Shown here one piece after another: positions 31,963 through 38,456 of a stretch of 42,643 nt of DNA. Below the pieces are notes generated by a model that saw nothing but the letters and a program-made list of their open reading frames with translations, did no database searches and had not been told where the DNA came from. Source of the DNA: a virus; the IMG/VR virus record IMGVR_UViG_3300010885_021802, positions 1 through 42,643 of that record, one strand, 5' to 3'. How positions within the stretch are numbered: the stretch's first letter is position 1; each line of letters begins with the position of its first letter. A program made the translations under genes and the position numbers.

Positions 31963-32175
31963 CTATTTATCAGCGTCTATCAGAGCAATCGCTTCGTCGG
32001 CGGTTATGTTGCGCGTCTTGGCAAGGCGCTGAAATTCATGGGCGAGCGCGTCATAGTGCAGGGATAGCGTTCCGGCACAAATCATCGCATCAGCGTATTT
32101 TTTCTCTCGCGTATAGGACAGCATGAGTTTGTGGCGCTCTGGAATCATCGCGGTTATTTCTGCATAATCAATCAT
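31963..32175 (-). CDS. Small helical protein, unknown
   Basis: A 70-residue helical protein (MIDYAEITAMIPERHKLMLS) with two cysteine-free helical halves (LHYDALAHEFQRLAKTRN and an acidic end). Its start overlaps the stop of the PP-loop gene by 4 bases (ATGA). No family is recognised. Confidence 0.5.
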   Translation of the reverse strand: MIDYAEITAMIPERHKLMLSYTREKKYADAMICAGTLSLHYDALAHEFQRLAKTRNITADEAIALIDADK

Positions 32176-32945
32176 ACTTGCGCCTCATCGTAGCATCCAC
32201 AGTCAATCTCTATCCGCGACTCATACGGAAACATATCAATCTGTGCTTCGTTCCATGCCAGCAAATCGCGCCATGCGAAATCACGGCCAAGCCCTTTTAC
32301 CGTATGCAGTTCGGCGTTGTTCTCCATCGCAACAGCACGCGCAGCAAGGTCTGGATAGTCGCGCTTGAGAGCCAGTATTTCCCCACGCTTGCTAGAGGGG
32401 CAGTAGAAACACGCACTTTTGCCAGCCGGTCTTAATCCGGCACGCTTAATTGCATCTACGCATTCCTCGCGCCCCCAATTCCATTCTATTAACGGGTAGC
32501 GGTACAGGTATTTATCATCCTCCGGTATCTTTGCTCGATGCGGCTCGTCCATGTCGTAACCTATTAGCTTTGTGACTTTCTGGCCTGACTTCCAAAAGTC
32601 TTTAGCCGGTTGCCAGTTGTTGCAATACTTATCCTGCGGATCACGCTTGTATTTCAGAGAGCAAGCCTTAAACCCGTAGGCAATGCTTGGCAACATCTTC
32701 CCGTCTAAGCAGTCCTGCTCAAGTGTTCGGACTTCACCCGCTCTGTTCGTGCGTTTAACCGTGATTATTTCAGGCATACCGTGTTTAACCAAGTAGCGGG
32801 AAAAGTCAGACACAAAAGAGTAAGTATCAGGACGTTCGCCGCCCGTATCGGCAAACAGAATCAAGTCGCACGTTTCCCCGCGCTCAACCATGCCGATCAG
32901 CATCGCTGTGGAGTTTGTGCCGCCGCCGTAGGAAACTACTATCAT
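32172..32945 (-). CDS. PP-loop ATPase, PAPS-reductase-like (copy 1)
   Basis: The 257-residue protein has an N-terminal PP-loop SYGGGTNST (5-13), the nucleotide-binding site that adenylates substrates in the PAPS reductase/DndC/ThiI superfamily. LILFADTGGERPDTY (28-42) follows, then CSLKYKR (C95), GY-DMDEPHR (129-136), and a CxxC at C179/C182 with RGE after it. One cysteine plus a CxxC may hold a metal or Fe-S cluster. It is unlikely to make sulfite for the host. Modification or thiolation of nucleic acid is the more usual guess for phage members; the substrate is unknown. Confidence 0.8.
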   Translation of the reverse strand: MIVVSYGGGTNSTAMLIGMVERGETCDLILFADTGGERPDTYSFVSDFSRYLVKHGMPEIITVKRTNRAGEVRTLEQDCLDGKMLPSIAYGFKACSLKYKRDPQDKYCNNWQPAKDFWKSGQKVTKLIGYDMDEPHRAKIPEDDKYLYRYPLIEWNWGREECVDAIKRAGLRPAGKSACFYCPSSKRGEILALKRDYPDLAARAVAMENNAELHTVKGLGRDFAWRDLLAWNEAQIDMFPYESRIEIDCGCYDEAQV

Positions 32946-33130
32946 TTCCGCACCCGATAAGGCCGCGCCTCAAACGCAGGCGTTTCGTCGCGCTTGCCAA
33001 ACTGGATAGCGTTTTCCTGCACGAATGTAACCTTGACACTCTCGCCAAACTCGCCGCGCATGGCTTGGACGAATGCGCCGGTTATCGGGGCGAGAGAGTG
33101 ATTGTGCGCGGTCTGGTGTCTATTCACCAT
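32942..33130 (-). CDS. Small basic protein between PP-loop genes, unknown
   Basis: A 62-residue basic protein (MVNRHQTAHNHSLAPITGAF); the start at 33130 is chosen because it overlaps the upstream stop in the usual way, whereas the longer frame adds an Arg-rich stretch over the upstream gene. It has HSLAPITGAFVQAM and an extended basic end (EARPYRVRK). It overlaps the PP-loop gene by 4 bases. No family is recognised. Confidence 0.45.
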   Translation of the reverse strand: MVNRHQTAHNHSLAPITGAFVQAMRGEFGESVKVTFVQENAIQFGKRDETPAFEARPYRVRK

Positions 33131-33341
33131 TGCTGCATCCCTGTATCTGCGGCGCGAGTGACGGAACCTTGCGGAATTCCTCGCAGCGTTTAAGTTGGTC
33201 ATTCATGGCTTGCGGCGGAACGTATGTCTTCCACGATTGCATGACTCCGCTGAAATCCTTTTTCCGCAGCAATTGTTCCTCAATAGCCTTCGCATACTCA
33301 TGGAAATGCGTTACGCCTGTCTTGCCGGATTTGGTTTTCAT
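33120..33341 (-). CDS. Small basic protein between PP-loop genes, unknown
   Basis: A 73-residue protein (MKTKSGKTGVTHFHEYAKAI) with basic helices and a Pro/Gln-rich end. It overlaps both neighbours, so it is in one translational unit with the PP-loop genes. No family is recognised. Confidence 0.45.
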   Translation of the reverse strand: MKTKSGKTGVTHFHEYAKAIEEQLLRKKDFSGVMQSWKTYVPPQAMNDQLKRCEEFRKVPSLAPQIQGCSNGE

Positions 33342-34096
33342 GCTTCCCCCTTCTCGGTTAAAAATTCTGACTCTGCCAATTCACAAAATATGCCGCACTG
33401 AATTTCAGGCTCATCTTGATACCGGCCTATTCCTACAGGCAATTCGTCTAGGAAAATACGCTTGCCAGAATCGCGCACCATACGCACGCCTAACGCCCTT
33501 GATGTTTCTGCCATGCGCGTAAATTGCACAGGGAAATCAATACGCATTTTATTGAAATATCCTGCACCTGTAGCCTTAACGCACATGATGCAATTGTTAT
33601 GCTGATAGCCCAACTTATACATTACGGGCAACTCTATCCCTGCGTTCTGTATCATCGCCAAGCAATCCTTATGCTGCAAGCTAGATTCAATCAGTGGCGC
33701 AATGGCATCAATGTTATTGGCATCCAAAAATCTATCCCATCTATCTTGTTCCTCTGAACAGTAGCCAAAAATGTGCCTATCGTTAGGCAACTGAAATTCC
33801 TCGCGTACACGCTTCTTTAATTCCATCGTGCAAGGCGCACCGGCAATGCCGCTGATGTATTTGCGCTGGCGTATAACCTCGTACACGCTCCCGTCATACT
33901 TTTCAGCAATCAGGTTGGTAATGGGCTTGCCAAACCATTTCTCGCAGTCAGTCGCAAAACGGTCATTATCAGGGTGTTCCTCGCGCACAATACAGCGAGC
34001 GATAACCATATCTGGATATTGCTTTAGCGCAATCTTAGTTGCAACTGCACTTGCAGCGCCGCAACTAAACCATGATACGACTCGCATTAGCCGCAC
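33338..34096 (-). CDS. PP-loop ATPase, PAPS-reductase-like (copy 2)
   Basis: The 252-residue protein has the PP-loop variant SWFSCGAASAVATKIAL (8-24), followed by VIARCIVREEHPDNDRF. It shares the spaced pattern of copy 1: a cysteine before a helix (C89, GAPCTMELKK), GY-CSEEQDR (111-119) and a CxxC about 80 residues later (C169/C172). A second ATG at 34087 is an equally good start. The two copies look like diverged paralogues on one transcript. The VRR-NUC gene directly upstream overlaps it by 10 bp. Confidence 0.78.
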   Translation of the reverse strand: MRLMRVVSWFSCGAASAVATKIALKQYPDMVIARCIVREEHPDNDRFATDCEKWFGKPITNLIAEKYDGSVYEVIRQRKYISGIAGAPCTMELKKRVREEFQLPNDRHIFGYCSEEQDRWDRFLDANNIDAIAPLIESSLQHKDCLAMIQNAGIELPVMYKLGYQHNNCIMCVKATGAGYFNKMRIDFPVQFTRMAETSRALGVRMVRDSGKRIFLDELPVGIGRYQDEPEIQCGIFCELAESEFLTEKGEA

Positions 34097-34599
34097 TCCA
34101 TAATAAGTTGGACTTCATCAATGCTGGTAACGAATCCACCTAAATTACCTACTGCCTTGTGAAACTCAATGTACGCCTTCTGTTCCTGCTCTCTCGTATC
34201 ATGCGGCTTCAAGTGCCAACCTGGACGTTTAATTTCCAGCACCATGCGCTTGCCCGATTTAAGCGTTACGTCAAGATCGACAATCCGCAGCCCATGCTTA
34301 TAAACCTTGTGAAAGAATATCGGATAGGCTTTCCCGTTGTTGTCGCGTGCATCCATTGCGCCTGCGTTGTGGCGAACGACTAGAGCCACGCGGGGATGAA
34401 CGAGCAGGAATTTGATAATACTCGCCTGCACTTCCTTTTCCAATGGCACGTTTGACTCTGTACGCGGCTTAGATACTCGCTTGACTGGTGCGGCTGGTAA
34501 TGACGCTGGCAATGGAGGTCTAGGCTTACCATGAAGGTCTGCCATTTGACACAGTGCAGCATAATTCTCAAGCATGGTTTCGCGGAGAGTTTTACGCAT
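34087..34599 (-). CDS. VRR-NUC domain nuclease
   Basis: The 170-residue protein has a Pro-rich, Lys-rich N-terminus and a C-terminal VRR-NUC domain of the PD-(D/E)XK superfamily. The conserved parts are KEVQASIIKFL (E56), VRHNAGAMDA, the acidic residue in RIVDLDV (D108/D110), EIKRPG with E122-x-K124, and GG plus IDEV at the end. Stand-alone VRR-NUC proteins are common in phage replication modules as structure-specific nucleases. It heads block C after the HTH gene and overlaps the PP-loop gene, suggesting a role on DNA linked to those enzymes. Confidence 0.88.
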   Translation of the reverse strand: MRKTLRETMLENYAALCQMADLHGKPRPPLPASLPAAPVKRVSKPRTESNVPLEKEVQASIIKFLLVHPRVALVVRHNAGAMDARDNNGKAYPIFFHKVYKHGLRIVDLDVTLKSGKRMVLEIKRPGWHLKPHDTREQEQKAYIEFHKAVGNLGGFVTSIDEVQLIMECG

Positions 34600-34601
34600 A
34601 G

Positions 34602-34617
34602 GTTAGTGGTTACTTAC
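34602..34617. promoter_or_regulatory. Possible outlying operator-like palindrome (GTTAGT-GGTT-ACTTAC)
   Basis: It matches the control-region consensus in the left arm and 5 of 6 in the right. It spans the stop of the HTH gene, just before the VRR-NUC gene. A chance match is possible, since the motif is short. Confidence 0.3.
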
Positions 34618-34771
34618 GCGCATTCTCAATCTGGCTAAGACGCTGGCGAGATATGCCTAGCTTTTTAGCTATGTCCTTGCGTTCCATGCCAGAAGCAAGC
34701 ATCGCGTGCGCCCGTTCCCGTTTCTTACGCCAGATTGCTAACTGTTTTGTGTAGTCCATGCCCTGCACCAT
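34610..34771 (-). CDS. Small HTH regulator
   Basis: The start at 34771 is chosen because AAGGGG lies 3 bases upstream of its ATG. In the 53-residue product, residues 20-50 (RAHAMLASGMERKDIAKKLGISRQRLSQIENARK) are a clear HTH of the Xre or sigma-like type with recognition helix SRQRLSQIE. It is the first gene of block C and faces block D across a 106-bp gap. The reading frame is so small that it contains little else. It is a candidate for control of the divergent promoters. Confidence 0.68.
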   Translation of the reverse strand: MVQGMDYTKQLAIWRKKRERAHAMLASGMERKDIAKKLGISRQRLSQIENARK

Positions 34772-34877
34772 AAACCCCTTAACGGCTCCCGTCAAATAAA
34801 TATTTCATTAACCCCTTGACAGCCGATATTCACTAGGCGCACCATGCGTCATCAACAACCAAACAGGGGAATCAAAG

Positions 34878-35036
34878 ATGGACTATCAAGCATGGGCAGA
34901 ACAGTATCGCCGCACCGTCAAACTGTGGGGCTGGATTCCGTCGATTGCACAGCACTGGATAGAGGACTTGCTGCGCGATCATCCGATGGCTAATGTCGAT
35001 GCCGCGTGGATAGCATTGCGCGGCGTGCGGGGATAG
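34878..35036 (+). CDS. Very small Trp-rich protein, unknown; first gene of block D
   Basis: A 52-residue frame (MDYQAWAEQYRRTVKLWGWI) with five tryptophans and helical character. It starts behind ACAGGGGAATCAAAG, the leader motif of the small genes, and its stop is 1 base before the next ATG. No family is recognised. Confidence 0.5.
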   Translation: MDYQAWAEQYRRTVKLWGWIPSIAQHWIEDLLRDHPMANVDAAWIALRGVRG

Positions 35037-35037
35037 C

Positions 35038-35244
35038 ATGGCAAGCAAGCACGACACAGTATGCAAGTGTGACGCATACAAATTCCCGCACCGTGAAGGC
35101 GGCGGGGATTGCGAAATGCAGGACGGGGAATACTGCGGCAAAGGTAGCGCATACCGTTTCCCGTTTATTGACGATGCCTACCTTGACGATCCGCGCCGTG
35201 GTCAGGCCAAATCTATTAACGCTGAAAACAAGAGGGGAAGATAA
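35038..35244 (+). CDS. Small cysteine-containing protein, unknown
   Basis: A 68-residue protein (MASKHDTVCKCDAYKFPHRE) with CKC, then C and C further on, and repeated YKFPH/YRFPF segments, suggesting a small metal-binding fold in two similar halves. It overlaps the next gene by one base. No family is recognised. Confidence 0.5.
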   Translation: MASKHDTVCKCDAYKFPHREGGGDCEMQDGEYCGKGSAYRFPFIDDAYLDDPRRGQAKSINAENKRGR

Positions 35245-35453
35245 TGTTTGAAATTGTCGAGGATGCGGAAGTGAAGCTGTGCAAGGATTGCAAGCATTTC
35301 AACGCCGATATGCCGCAATGCCGAGCAGAGGGCAATCGCAAGACGCCCAACTATGTTCACGGCGGATTCAACTACAGGTGGGAATCGGCGCAACCCGTTC
35401 GCCTGACCGAATCGGACTGCGGCCCTTCCGCCTCCTGGTTCGAGCCGAAATGA
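35244..35453 (+). CDS. Small CxxC protein of a common phage type
   Basis: The 69-residue protein has CKDCKHF at 13-19, a third Cys in PQCRAE and a fourth in ESDCGPSASWFEPK, the pattern of small zinc-ribbon proteins frequent among phage early genes. The ATG follows GAGGGGAAGATA. No activity is known to me. Its stop overlaps the next ATG (ATGA). Confidence 0.6.
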   Translation: MFEIVEDAEVKLCKDCKHFNADMPQCRAEGNRKTPNYVHGGFNYRWESAQPVRLTESDCGPSASWFEPK

Positions 35454-35767
35454 CCAGCCCGAAGGTGGATGCGGTGGAATACACCGTGACGCGCGAGTAT
35501 TTTGACAACGCCCTCGCCAAAGCAAGGGAGGAAGGTGCGCGGCTGGAACGTGAGAAGGTCGCCGCATGGATGGTTGGCGGTGACTACGCTACAGGTCACG
35601 GCGACACGATGACAGGTTTGCTTGCTGAGTTGGAATGGCAATGCAAGGAACGGGGTGCGCGGCTGGCGATTGCGGCGGTGGATTCCCTGAAGGACGGGCA
35701 TGGCTTTGTTGATATTTTGCGAGTGCGCGCCCTCTCCATAACCGAAATCCTGAAGGAGAAGTCATGA
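35450..35767 (+). CDS. Helical small protein, unknown
   Basis: A 105-residue protein (MTSPKVDAVEYTVTREYFDN). The start at 35450 is chosen by the ATGA overlap with the preceding stop; the longer frame would run through that gene. It has two helical segments (DNALAKAREEGARLEREKVAAW and AELEWQCKERGARLAIAAV). It overlaps the next gene by 4 bases. Confidence 0.55.
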   Translation: MTSPKVDAVEYTVTREYFDNALAKAREEGARLEREKVAAWMVGGDYATGHGDTMTGLLAELEWQCKERGARLAIAAVDSLKDGHGFVDILRVRALSITEILKEKS

Positions 35768-36288
35768 GCAAGTTCACGGCGGCAGAGGTATTGCAAGAGG
35801 CTAAAACTTGTCGGCAGATGACAGGCGACAGAATTGCCGAAATGCTCCGCGCCTTTGCCACCCTGCTTGCAGAGAGGGAGCAGGTTCACACCGACCACCC
35901 ATCGAGGCACTATGACCGGACTTGTCCGGCTTGTAATGCGGCCCCAAGCAGGTCTCAATCCCTTTGTTTTCAGGGCTTCATGCAAGCTCAACAAAAAGCT
36001 ATAGAGCAATCCAAATGGGAAGCCGTGGCGCAGGCGTTGCTGGTTGCGGCTGCTGTGTGCAGGAAACGCAGCGACAAACCGTATGACCAAGCCGACTACC
36101 TTGCCGAAGCCATCCTCGCCCTAATCCCCGAAGCCTTAATCGCAAAGGCTGAGGGGATGGTGAGGGATGCGGAACGGTATCGGCTGATTGACGAGGCAGG
36201 GCTGACTACCATCCTTGTCGCATTGGAGAAAAATCCCATGTCACTTGATGCAACTTGTGATGCCTTACTAGCAGGGAGGGCGGGATGA
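35764..36288 (+). CDS. Helical protein with a CPAC motif, unknown
   Basis: The 174-residue protein is helical at both ends, with a central segment RTCPACNAAPSRSQSLCF that could bind zinc. The middle part (QALLVAAAVCRKRSDKPYDQADYLAEAILALIPE) resembles sequences common in small phage proteins. It is translationally coupled to its neighbours by 4-base overlaps. No family is recognised. Confidence 0.5.
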   Translation: MSKFTAAEVLQEAKTCRQMTGDRIAEMLRAFATLLAEREQVHTDHPSRHYDRTCPACNAAPSRSQSLCFQGFMQAQQKAIEQSKWEAVAQALLVAAAVCRKRSDKPYDQADYLAEAILALIPEALIAKAEGMVRDAERYRLIDEAGLTTILVALEKNPMSLDATCDALLAGRAG

Positions 36289-36470
36289 CCAAGACGGCGA
36301 AGGAACGGGTAATCAAGTCGGCTATGCGCCTATATCGGCATTGGGTCAGTCTAAGGCCGCACTCAATGGTTATTGAGCCGCGCACGCTGCACTGGTATCC
36401 GCTGTGCAGCGAGAAAGAGGCTAAGGCGCTTTGTCGGGCGTGTAAGGCGTTGGAAAAGGAGGGGAAGTGA
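36285..36470 (+). CDS. Small basic protein, unknown
   Basis: A 61-residue basic protein (MTKTAKERVIKSAMRLYRHW) with two Cys in SEKEAKALCRACKALEKEG. Overlaps by 4 bases upstream and by 1 base with the next gene. No family is recognised. Confidence 0.5.
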   Translation: MTKTAKERVIKSAMRLYRHWVSLRPHSMVIEPRTLHWYPLCSEKEAKALCRACKALEKEGK

Positions 36471-36697
36471 TGGATATGAAGGAAATCAAGGCGGCGGCGG
36501 AGCTAGCGTTACTCAACGCGCACTGTTTTGATGAGGAAGCGCAGGCAGTGTTCAGATTCGCCCTTGCCGCCATTCCGGTGATTGCGGCTGCGGAGGAAGC
36601 AGTTGGGCGCATTCGCTATGGTGTGTCCCGCGAAATGGGAAGCGATGTGGTGAAGATACTTGATGCCGCCCTCGCCAAGCTAAAGGAGTCAGCATGA
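36470..36697 (+). CDS. Small helical protein, unknown
   Basis: A 75-residue, almost entirely helical, Ala- and Glu-rich protein (MDMKEIKAAAELALLNAHCF). ATG 36470 is preferred to the GTG three bases upstream. No family is recognised. Confidence 0.5.
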   Translation: MDMKEIKAAAELALLNAHCFDEEAQAVFRFALAAIPVIAAAEEAVGRIRYGVSREMGSDVVKILDAALAKLKESA

Positions 36698-36834
36698 ACT
36701 CTGCCGAATTGGAACGCTGCATCAATAGTCATCGCCAAGATGCCGCATTCAACGGATTCTTAAAAGGCTTGGCAACCGGCATAGTCTTAGCAGGCGCAGT
36801 AGAGTTACTTTTGCGGTACTTTAAAATAACTTAG
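36694..36834 (+). CDS. Very small single-pass membrane protein candidate
   Basis: A 46-residue frame (MNSAELERCINSHRQDAAFN) followed by a hydrophobic segment FLKGLATGIVLAGAVELLLRYF that would span the membrane once. It overlaps the preceding stop by 4 bases and ends in TAG just before the GGAGGG of the next gene. Possibly a host-interaction or exclusion peptide; function unknown. Confidence 0.45.
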   Translation: MNSAELERCINSHRQDAAFNGFLKGLATGIVLAGAVELLLRYFKIT

Positions 36835-36842
36835 GAGGGCGC

Positions 36843-37028
36843 ATGACAAACACCGAAAAGTTAGCCGAAGCCTGGAACTACCTGAACAAGCGCAAGATAA
36901 GCATATTGCGCCACGGCTTTAATCCGACTAACGCCGCATCAACAGACGTTCGCACCACGGTCAATCGCTACCGGACTTCTGCCATGCCCGAAGTGCCTGC
37001 GTTTCCGGTGCTTAGGAGGGCGAAGTGA
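36843..37028 (+). CDS. Small basic protein before the exonuclease, unknown
   Basis: A 61-residue basic protein (MTNTEKLAEAWNYLNKRKIS) behind TAGGAGGGCGC. Its end overlaps the GTG start of the exonuclease gene by 4 bases, suggesting co-translation. No family is recognised. Confidence 0.5.
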   Translation: MTNTEKLAEAWNYLNKRKISILRHGFNPTNAASTDVRTTVNRYRTSAMPEVPAFPVLRRAK

Positions 37029-37717
37029 GCGTAACTATCCATGCAGAGTTAGTTCAGGGAAGCGCGGAATGGTTGGATGCCCGTTGCGGATTGCTGACTG
37101 CCAGCGAAATGAAACTGATAGTCACGCCTACTTTAAAGGCAGCTTCCAACGATAAGGAACGAAGCCACCTGTTTGAGTTACTCGCCCAACGGGTTACGCG
37201 CTATGTCGAGCCGCGCTATGTATCAGACGATATGCTAAGAGGGCGTGATGACGAGATTGATGCCATTGTCGCGTATGAGAAAAACTACGCGCCCGTTGAG
37301 CGTGTCGGGTTTATAACGAATGACAAATGGGGATTTACGCTTGGCTATTCGCCCGATGGTCTAGTTGGCGATGATGGTCTGGTTGAGTGCAAGTCGCGCA
37401 ATCAGAAGTATCAGATTCGTACACTAGTTGAGTATGTGTCGGCTGATGCCATTGACCCTGACTTTATGATTCAGGTGCAGACGGGATTGATGGTGTCCGA
37501 GCGCAGTTGGTGCGACTTGGTTAGCTACTGTGGCGGCTTGGTTATGGCTACTGTGCGAGTTTGGCCGGATGACAAGGTGCAGGCGGCGATACTTGAGGCT
37601 GCTACGGCATTTGAATCTCGTCTGCATACGGCAATGGTTAAATTCGAATCTGTTATGACTTCCAAAGCACGCCTGATTCCTACCGAACGTAAGATTTATG
37701 AGGAAATTTTCCAATGA
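37025..37717 (+). CDS. YqaJ/lambda-exonuclease-type recombination nuclease
   Basis: The 230-residue protein (GTG start) has the family opening QGSAEWLDARCGLLTASEM (11-29), the catalytic part GYSPDGLVGDDGLVECKSR with D111, E121 and K123, and a downstream FMIQVQTGLMVSERSWCDLV where the last conserved Gln lies. These enzymes degrade one strand of duplex DNA to leave a 3' tail for strand annealing in recombination and replication. The next gene is coupled by 4 bases and probably encodes its partner. Confidence 0.9.
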   Translation: MSVTIHAELVQGSAEWLDARCGLLTASEMKLIVTPTLKAASNDKERSHLFELLAQRVTRYVEPRYVSDDMLRGRDDEIDAIVAYEKNYAPVERVGFITNDKWGFTLGYSPDGLVGDDGLVECKSRNQKYQIRTLVEYVSADAIDPDFMIQVQTGLMVSERSWCDLVSYCGGLVMATVRVWPDDKVQAAILEAATAFESRLHTAMVKFESVMTSKARLIPTERKIYEEIFQ

Positions 37718-38298
37718 ACGATATGGGCGCAGCAATCATCCCGAAGTCAGACCAGCTTAACGCTGACGATCTGATTACCGGCCCGATAACCATCAAAGTT
37801 ACCGGAGTGACGGTCAAGGGCGGTCAGGAACAGCCTGTCGCTATCAGTTACGAAGGCGACAATGGCAAGCCGTACAAAGCCTGCAAGTCAATGTGCCGCG
37901 TCCTTGTTTCGGCATGGGGCGCAGACAGCAAGCAGTATGTCGGGCGGTCAATGACGCTGTATTGCGACCCGAAAGTACGTTGGGGCGGCATGGAGGTAGG
38001 CGGCATCCGAATCAGCCATATGAGCGACATACCCGAATCCCTGACAATGGCGCTGACGATAACTAGGGCGAATAAAAAGCCATTTACGGTCAAGCCGCTG
38101 GAATCCGCACCAGACTACGCCGCCACGCTCTCAGGAGCCGCCACGCTGCCCGAACTGGCTGCTGCATGGGGGAAGATACCAAAGTCCGAGCAATCAGCCC
38201 ACCTAGAGGCTAAGGACAAGCGCAAGGCCGAATTGAGCAAGCCTGTGGATAAACCTGTGGATAGTTTCGTGGCTCAATACGAGTCGGCGCAGAAATGA
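37714..38298 (+). CDS. Conserved exonuclease partner, candidate single-strand annealing/binding protein
   Basis: The 194-residue protein (MNDMGAAIIPKSDQLNADDL) contains NADDLITGPITIKVTGV, VAISYEGDNGKPYKACKSMCRVL, GRSMTLYCDPKVRWGGMEVGGIRISHM and ALTITRANKKPFTV, an OB-fold-like set of strands. Its C-terminus is helical and charged. I recall the family as frequent beside YqaJ-type exonucleases in proteobacterial phages without a defined function. Exonuclease partners are usually annealing or ssDNA-binding proteins, so that is the best guess. Confidence 0.6.
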   Translation: MNDMGAAIIPKSDQLNADDLITGPITIKVTGVTVKGGQEQPVAISYEGDNGKPYKACKSMCRVLVSAWGADSKQYVGRSMTLYCDPKVRWGGMEVGGIRISHMSDIPESLTMALTITRANKKPFTVKPLESAPDYAATLSGAATLPELAAAWGKIPKSEQSAHLEAKDKRKAELSKPVDKPVDSFVAQYESAQK

Positions 38299-38456
38299 AG
38301 CCCACCGACCCTCCCCGCTGCCCGATATGTCAAGTGCCGAAGCCTTTTACAGCCGTATGGTGCTGCTATGCCGGAAAGGGATGCACTGAAACTGACCAGC
38401 GGCATCCTAACGAGGAAACTCGCAACATAATCGAAGGAAAGGCACTAAACGAATGA
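38295..38456 (+). CDS. Very small zinc-finger-like protein
   Basis: A 53-residue frame (MKPTDPPRCPICQVPKPFTA) with CPIC, then CC and a further C (VWCCYAGKGC), which could bind zinc. Both ends overlap neighbouring genes in the ATGA manner, so it is co-translated with the exonuclease partner and the aminotransferase-fold gene. Confidence 0.55.
   Translation: MKPTDPPRCPICQVPKPFTAVWCCYAGKGCTETDQRHPNEETRNIIEGKALNE

Noticed and set aside
32172-34096. Reading the two PP-loop enzymes as host-type sulfate assimilation proteins
   Set aside because: They lack the typical APS/PAPS reductase C-terminal catalytic cysteine motif, are paired with a nuclease, and are encoded beside replication genes, so that role was not claimed.
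29911-34771. DNA polymerase or integrase in block C
   Set aside because: No polymerase motifs (Dx2SLYPS or the family A set) nor tyrosine/serine recombinase catalytic residues were seen in any frame of this block.
34816-34844. TTGACA as promoter for block D
   Set aside because: The -35 is perfect but there is no -10-like sequence at 15-19 bp, so it is not listed as a promoter.
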